A DNA stretch of 17,097 nt from Acidobacteriota bacterium (lineage in GTDB: Bacteria; Acidobacteriota; Vicinamibacteria; Vicinamibacterales; UBA2999): positions 1-17,097 of the forward strand of contig CANIBQ010000102.1 in the NCBI GenBank assembly GCA_947465645.1, written 5' to 3'. The position numbers and the translations under genes were made by a program. Every line of letters begins with the position of its first letter. Positions within the stretch are counted from its first letter, which is position 1. This document shows, in pieces, positions 13,250-17,097 of the stretch. The notes beneath the pieces were generated by a model, which had not been told where the DNA came from, ran no database searches, and saw only the letters and a program-made list of their open reading frames with translations.

Positions 13250-16200
13250 TCAACCCCGGGCTGCGTTGGCTTTCAACCCGGCCATGATCTTCTCGCGCGT
13301 GATCGGATGCTCGCGAATCCGCACTCCGCACGCGTTGTAGATGGCATTTGCCAGCGCACCGGGAGGCGAGCCGATCGCTGTTTCCGCGAAGCCCTTGCAT
13401 CCGAAGAACCACCGCGGCTCCAGGCTGTTGATGAACACGTTGTGCTGCTCGGGAATGTCGGTAATCGCTGGCAGCCGATACGAGAGGAACCCGACGGCGT
13501 AGTGGCGCGTGCCAGGGAACTCGCGGTCCCAGGGAATCGCCTCGGTCGCTACCTGCGTCGCCTGGTTCAGCGATCCGCACATGTCGGCCTCGCCGAGCAG
13601 CGGGTTGATGATGAACCCGGAGTCGTGGCAGTAGGCGGCTCGGAGGAACTTCCAGTTGCCGGTCCAGGTATCGACCTCGACTTCGACGAAGCAGCTACCA
13701 ATCCCGCGGTTCATCGCGCGGCCGATGGATCCTGGATGCACCGCGCGTCCGCGCTCGGTAATCATCGAATTGTTGGCGCGCGCCAGATCGGCGAACGTCG
13801 TCCGGATCCGCGGATTCGCCTTCGAGGAGATGACGCCGTCCTTGAGCTGCAGTTGGTCGGCCGGCACGCGCAGCGCCGCCGAGGCACGCTGCAGGAGATT
13901 CCCGCGGAGCTTGTCGGCCGCGCTGCAGTGCGCGCCCCCCTGCAGCTGGGTGGTGAGGCCGCTGTTCCACTTGACGCTGCGGGGGGACACGTCCGAATCC
14001 CCCCAGAAGACACGGAAGTTGTCGAGCGTCGTGTAGCCGAGAATCTCCGCCACCAGCATCGTCATGCCGGTGTCGTGGTTCGTGCCGCTGTCCGGCATCG
14101 CGCTGCGCAGCGTGATGACGCCGTCGCGGTCGAGCTCGATGTCGGTCTGGAAAATGCCCTCTTCGCCCCCGCCGGCCGAGGTGGCGCCGCTCATTTCTTT
14201 GATCCGCATCTCGTAGGCGACTTCGCCCTCGCGATACCCGACACGACCCGCGTGGTGCTGGGACAAGGCCATGCCGTATCCGCGCTTGAACCGTCCCGCG
14301 TTGCCGCCCGGCTTCGGATTTCTCTTTTCCCACCCGATCGTCTTGATGCCTTCGGCGCAGACCTCTTCGACCGCGTACGAATCGTAGGTGAGCGTCTCGT
14401 TGAGGCTCTCGGGCATCGGCGTGACGGTTGGTCCGCCCTGGTCGTGCGACACGACCGTCCCGGGGTGCTGGACGTTGAGGAGGCGGAACTTGACGGGATC
14501 CATCCCAATCGCTTCCGCCATCTCGTCGAACATCTGCTCCCACGACCACTTGAACTCCTGCTGCATATTGCTGCGGGAGGCGCCCTGACGTGGAGAGTTC
14601 GTCGTGTAGTTGTAGCCGGTCTCGCGCCAGTTCGGCACGACGTGGAGGTAGAGCTCGGACCTGCCGCCGGCCGACGTAGACACGCCGTCGCCGAAGGCCT
14701 GCCAGAACCACCGCTCGCAGGCGAGCATTTTGCCGTCGCGATTGGCACCCACCTTGAACTTCACGATGTTCTCGGGCTTGACCTGCAGATGCGCCAGCTC
14801 CTGGTCCTTCGGGAGGGCCATGCGCACAGGCCGACTGGTCACCTTTGCCAGGTGGGCGATCCACGGGTAGAAGATCTGGTTCCGCTGGGCCGCGCCGAAG
14901 GTGCCGCCGTTCCACTTGTCGATGAATCGAATATTTTCGACGTCCATCCCGAGGGACTCAGCCAGTGCGTCGCGCTCCGGGTAGATGCCCTGACACATGG
15001 CCCAGAACGTCAACCGCTCGCCGTCCCACTTCGCGGCGCAGCTGCTGGGCTGCATCGGAAGGACGACCCCGCCCGAATAGCGATACTCGAACTCCCGCAC
15101 GACCTCGGACGCAGCAAAGGCCTTGTCCACGTCGCCGTGCGAGACGGTGAAGGTCGCATTCGGGTTGTAGGCGGGGTGGTTCCGATTCACCTGCGCGAGG
15201 TTGCTTCGGCCTTCGTTGAGCTGAGGCGCATTCGGCGCCATCACCTGCTGCAGCGTGGTCGCGAACGGCAACACCTCGTAGTCGATCTCGATTGCCGCGA
15301 TTGCATCCTCGGCGATGTCCTCCGTCGACGCGACGACGAGGGCGACCACCTGCCCCTGGAAGTTCAGTTCCCGGGGAATGGGATGGGTCTTGGGCGCATT
15401 CTCCGGCGTGAGGATATAGGAGACACCCGGCATCTTCAGCGCGGTGGCCGTATCGATCCGCCGGACGCGCGCTCGCGGATGCGGGCTGGTCAGGACCTTC
15501 GCATGGAGCAGGTCCGGAAACCAGACCCGCGTCGCATATTCAGCCGTCCCGAGCATCCGGGGAATGGCGACCTCCGGAAGCGGCGGGCGCGGGGTGCCTA
15601 CGATGCCCAGGTTCTGCGGCGGATAGCCCTGCCACTTCTTGGTGACGATCTTCTGGTCCCCTTCCACGAGCACGTCTTCCGGACCGTGGCCGCCGCCTGT
15701 CGAATACGTACGGACCATCGGCTGCGTGATCACCACCGAGTCATGTGGCTTGGATTCGATCTTGAACTTCGATGTTTGCTGGCTCCCACCGATTTCCGCC
15801 TCTCCACGAAGCAGCTTGCCGGTGTCGACAACGGTGCGGACGATTGCGGCGTAGGCGGCGCACCGGCAGATATGGCCAGCGAGCGCCGCCGTGACATCGG
15901 CCTCGGTGCAGTTCGGATTCTTGTCGAGCAGTGCTTTGGCCGGCATCATCCATCCCGGGGTGCAGAACCCGCAGTCGGCCGCCACATAGGTGTGCGCGAC
16001 CTGCTGGAGCGGATGCAGCGCCGCCGCGGTGCCGAGCCCTTCAATCGTCGAGACCTCGAGGCCGACGGCCTCGGTCGCGAGCACGTGACAGGCGTATTGC
16101 GGGACCCCGTCGACCAGCACGCCGCACGCGCCGCAGCTGGCGCGATTGCAGCTGCGGTTCGTGCCGGTCAATCCGAGATTCACGGCCAGCACTTCCCATA

Positions 16201-16423
16201 ACGTCGTACGGGCTTCGTACTCCGTCTGGTAATTCCGGCCGTTGACACGGAACGTCGCCGTCTCCCGGATCATCGGAGCCTGAATCACCAGATCCGTTGA
16301 CGGCGCCTGAGGCGCCGTCTGGGGCGCGGCGGCGCCGGCGCCGAGGCAGCCGATGCCTGCGCCCGCGGTTACGGTGACCGCGCCCGACCCTGCCGCTTTG
16401 AGGAACGATCGACGGGAATACAT
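13250..16423 (-). CDS. Fused Tat-exported molybdenum hydroxylase (2Fe-2S and molybdopterin subunits in one chain)
   Basis: A 1057-residue protein. The Tat signal MYSRRSFLKAAGSG is followed by an Ala/Gly-rich stretch. A ferredoxin domain holds cluster I (Cys92, 97, 100, 112) and a helical domain holds cluster II (Cys151, 154, 186, 188; CGFC...CRC). After a linker of about 60 residues (212-280) comes the large subunit of the xanthine dehydrogenase / isoquinoline 1-oxidoreductase family: LGTAEYATRVWFPDLLHAKVLTSPHPRAR, GGTFGAAQ near 508, and KGFAETAIGSPPGA with the expected catalytic Glu near 1014. There is no FAD domain, so electrons probably leave through a periplasmic c-type cytochrome. Small and large subunits are usually separate genes; this fusion is less common. 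The usual MEP motif is MQP here (near 455). AAGGAG lies six to seven bases before the ATG. Substrate unknown. Confidence 0.93.
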   Translation of the reverse strand: MYSRRSFLKAAGSGAVTVTAGAGIGCLGAGAAAPQTAPQAPSTDLVIQAPMIRETATFRVNGRNYQTEYEARTTLWEVLAVNLGLTGTNRSCNRASCGACGVLVDGVPQYACHVLATEAVGLEVSTIEGLGTAAALHPLQQVAHTYVAADCGFCTPGWMMPAKALLDKNPNCTEADVTAALAGHICRCAAYAAIVRTVVDTGKLLRGEAEIGGSQQTSKFKIESKPHDSVVITQPMVRTYSTGGGHGPEDVLVEGDQKIVTKKWQGYPPQNLGIVGTPRPPLPEVAIPRMLGTAEYATRVWFPDLLHAKVLTSPHPRARVRRIDTATALKMPGVSYILTPENAPKTHPIPRELNFQGQVVALVVASTEDIAEDAIAAIEIDYEVLPFATTLQQVMAPNAPQLNEGRSNLAQVNRNHPAYNPNATFTVSHGDVDKAFAASEVVREFEYRYSGGVVLPMQPSSCAAKWDGERLTFWAMCQGIYPERDALAESLGMDVENIRFIDKWNGGTFGAAQRNQIFYPWIAHLAKVTSRPVRMALPKDQELAHLQVKPENIVKFKVGANRDGKMLACERWFWQAFGDGVSTSAGGRSELYLHVVPNWRETGYNYTTNSPRQGASRSNMQQEFKWSWEQMFDEMAEAIGMDPVKFRLLNVQHPGTVVSHDQGGPTVTPMPESLNETLTYDSYAVEEVCAEGIKTIGWEKRNPKPGGNAGRFKRGYGMALSQHHAGRVGYREGEVAYEMRIKEMSGATSAGGGEEGIFQTDIELDRDGVITLRSAMPDSGTNHDTGMTMLVAEILGYTTLDNFRVFWGDSDVSPRSVKWNSGLTTQLQGGAHCSAADKLRGNLLQRASAALRVPADQLQLKDGVISSKANPRIRTTFADLARANNSMITERGRAVHPGSIGRAMNRGIGSCFVEVEVDTWTGNWKFLRAAYCHDSGFIINPLLGEADMCGSLNQATQVATEAIPWDREFPGTRHYAVGFLSYRLPAITDIPEQHNVFINSLEPRWFFGCKGFAETAIGSPPGALANAIYNACGVRIREHPITREKIMAGLKANAARG

Positions 16424-16474
16424 GCGGACTCCTTAGACCCTATGAGGTCGGTCGTGACGACCGCTTAGTGAGAT

Positions 16475-16780
16475 TTAGATCGTCGGCTGCAGTACAGCGG
16501 CCTTCTTGTTCTCCACGATGAACCTGATCACATCGCAGCTCATGGAGCGAGATGATCCCCCCGTAGGCTCCTCCATGGCCAGCCGCCGCCCGTCGTCATA
16601 ATCGTTGATCTGTCGCGACGGGGTCAGCTTGCCGCTCGCCTCCATCAACCCGAGCACGCGCCAATACGCCTCGCTCCCCGAGCGGGTCTTGGCCTCCGGC
16701 GGTCTCCCGAACACCTGTTCCGCGATCTCGTCGAATTCCTGCGCGGGAAATTCTGCGAGACAACCGGCCGGATCGAACAA
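16475..16780 (-). CDS. Small unrecognised open frame upstream of the molybdenum hydroxylase
   Basis: About 101 residues from a TTG at 16780 (FDPAGCLAEFPAQEFDEIAEQ ... NKKAAVLQPTI). The frame is in fact open from 16831, so it overlaps the end of the cytochrome gene. A CTG at 16813 would overlap the cytochrome TGA in a CTGA arrangement. No ATG or GTG and no ribosome site supports any start. The protein is soluble-looking and acidic in its first half, with two Cys and no signal peptide. I do not recognise a family. It may be a real small gene, a remnant, or a frameshifted 3' part of another gene. The 50 bases to the next start hold a small hairpin (CGGTCG/CGACCG, 16449-16463) and the hydroxylase ribosome site. 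Confidence 0.4.
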   Translation of the reverse strand: MFDPAGCLAEFPAQEFDEIAEQVFGRPPEAKTRSGSEAYWRVLGLMEASGKLTPSRQINDYDDGRRLAMEEPTGGSSRSMSCDVIRFIVENKKAAVLQPTI

Positions 16781-16809
16781 GCCGGCGCTAATGTCTGCAT
16801 TACGCTTCT

Positions 16810-17097
16810 TCAGGGTCTGTTCCCGCTGGCGTTATTCGGACTGAGAGCCGGATTCATATTCGGGTTTGGATGGACGTTGCGCCGGTAGGCCAGGTGGCAG
16901 CGCGTGCAGGTCGCGTTGAGCGGCTCGGCTGCCGCCGCAAGAGCCGCCACGGCAGCGTCGCCCATCTTCTTGGACTCCTGCAACCAGCGACCCTGGTCGA
17001 CGGCGTGCCCGCGCATCATCAGCACGTTGGCGGATTCCGCCAGCAGAACGGCGCTGCGCTCGAGGGTGATCCAGTCCCTGTTGTCGATCGTTCCGCC
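16810..17097 (-). CDS. Class II-like cytochrome c (partial, C-terminal part)
   Basis: The frame is open from the right edge to a TGA at 16812-16810, giving 95 residues of C-terminal sequence. A single CxxCH haem site (CTRCHLAYRR) lies near the end of a helical, Ala-rich region (SAVLLAESANVLMMRGHAVDQGRWLQESKKMGDAAVAALAAAAEPLNATC). A haem motif placed at the C-terminal end of a four-helix bundle is the hallmark of class II (cytochrome c' / c-556 type) proteins. The short Asn/Pro-rich tail (HPNPNMNPALSPNN) follows. The N-terminus and signal peptide lie outside. It heads the visible part of the operon with the fused molybdenum hydroxylase, so it is the natural candidate for its electron acceptor. 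Confidence 0.8.
   Translation of the reverse strand, partial: GGTIDNRDWITLERSAVLLAESANVLMMRGHAVDQGRWLQESKKMGDAAVAALAAAAEPLNATCTRCHLAYRRNVHPNPNMNPALSPNNASGNRP

Noticed and set aside
13307..16201. A 964-codon open frame on the plus strand, opposite the molybdenum hydroxylase
   Set aside because: Its translation is Arg/His/Val-rich with no family match, while the minus strand has complete motifs. Long antisense frames are expected in GC-rich genes with GC-biased third positions.
16449..16463. Small hairpin CGGTCG-TGA-CGACCG as a terminator
   Set aside because: A six-base stem with a three-base loop and no T-tract lies inside a likely operon; too weak to call.

Overview
High-GC window of about 17 kb from a bacterial chromosome. 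Its gene families are the kind crowded into genomes of soil Acidobacteriota, especially the Vicinamibacteria (subgroup 6): secreted proteins of unknown family, DUF6152 proteins, reaction-centre-type dihaem cytochromes without a reaction centre, export-tagged molybdenum hydroxylases and metallo-beta-lactamase (MBL) fold hydrolases. This assignment is inferred from family content; no rRNA or other marker gene is present. No tRNA, transposase, integrase or CRISPR array was seen.

Layout, left to right. (1) 1-478, minus: the N-terminal part of a Tat-exported 2Fe-2S subunit of a molybdenum hydroxylase, with a good promoter at 500-528. (2) 545-667: an inverted array of TAGGCRG-type heptamers. (3) 669-1109, minus: a J-domain protein, followed by a divergent secreted cupin (1190-1567, plus) and a short second copy of the J-protein N-terminus (1623-1706, minus). 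(4) 1742-6930, minus: six genes, all but one probably exported: unknown secreted protein, MBL protein with a rewritten zinc site, DUF6152, unknown secreted protein, then (behind its own promoter) DoxX and a second MBL protein with an intact zinc site. The first promoter carries a 14-base palindrome over its -10 element. (5) 7191-10633, plus: dihaem cytochrome with a C-terminal LolA-like domain, a second DUF6152 protein, a terminator, and a secreted seven-repeat beta-propeller. A perfect hairpin at 10638-10665 separates it from the convergent operon. (6) 10664-17097, minus: a class II-like cytochrome c cut by the window edge, an unrecognised small frame, a 1057-residue fused molybdenum hydroxylase, and three tandem members of the unknown secreted family, with a 4-base stop/start overlap between two of them.

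How the parts may work together (inference). Nearly every product carries a Tat or Sec signal, so the chemistry is in the cell envelope. The molybdenum hydroxylase has 2Fe-2S clusters but no FAD domain, which suits electron transfer to a c-type cytochrome such as the one upstream. The unknown secreted family has five members here. It sits beside the hydroxylase in one operon and beside the MBL and DUF6152 genes in the other, so it is the most interesting undescribed component. No substrate can be named from sequence alone.
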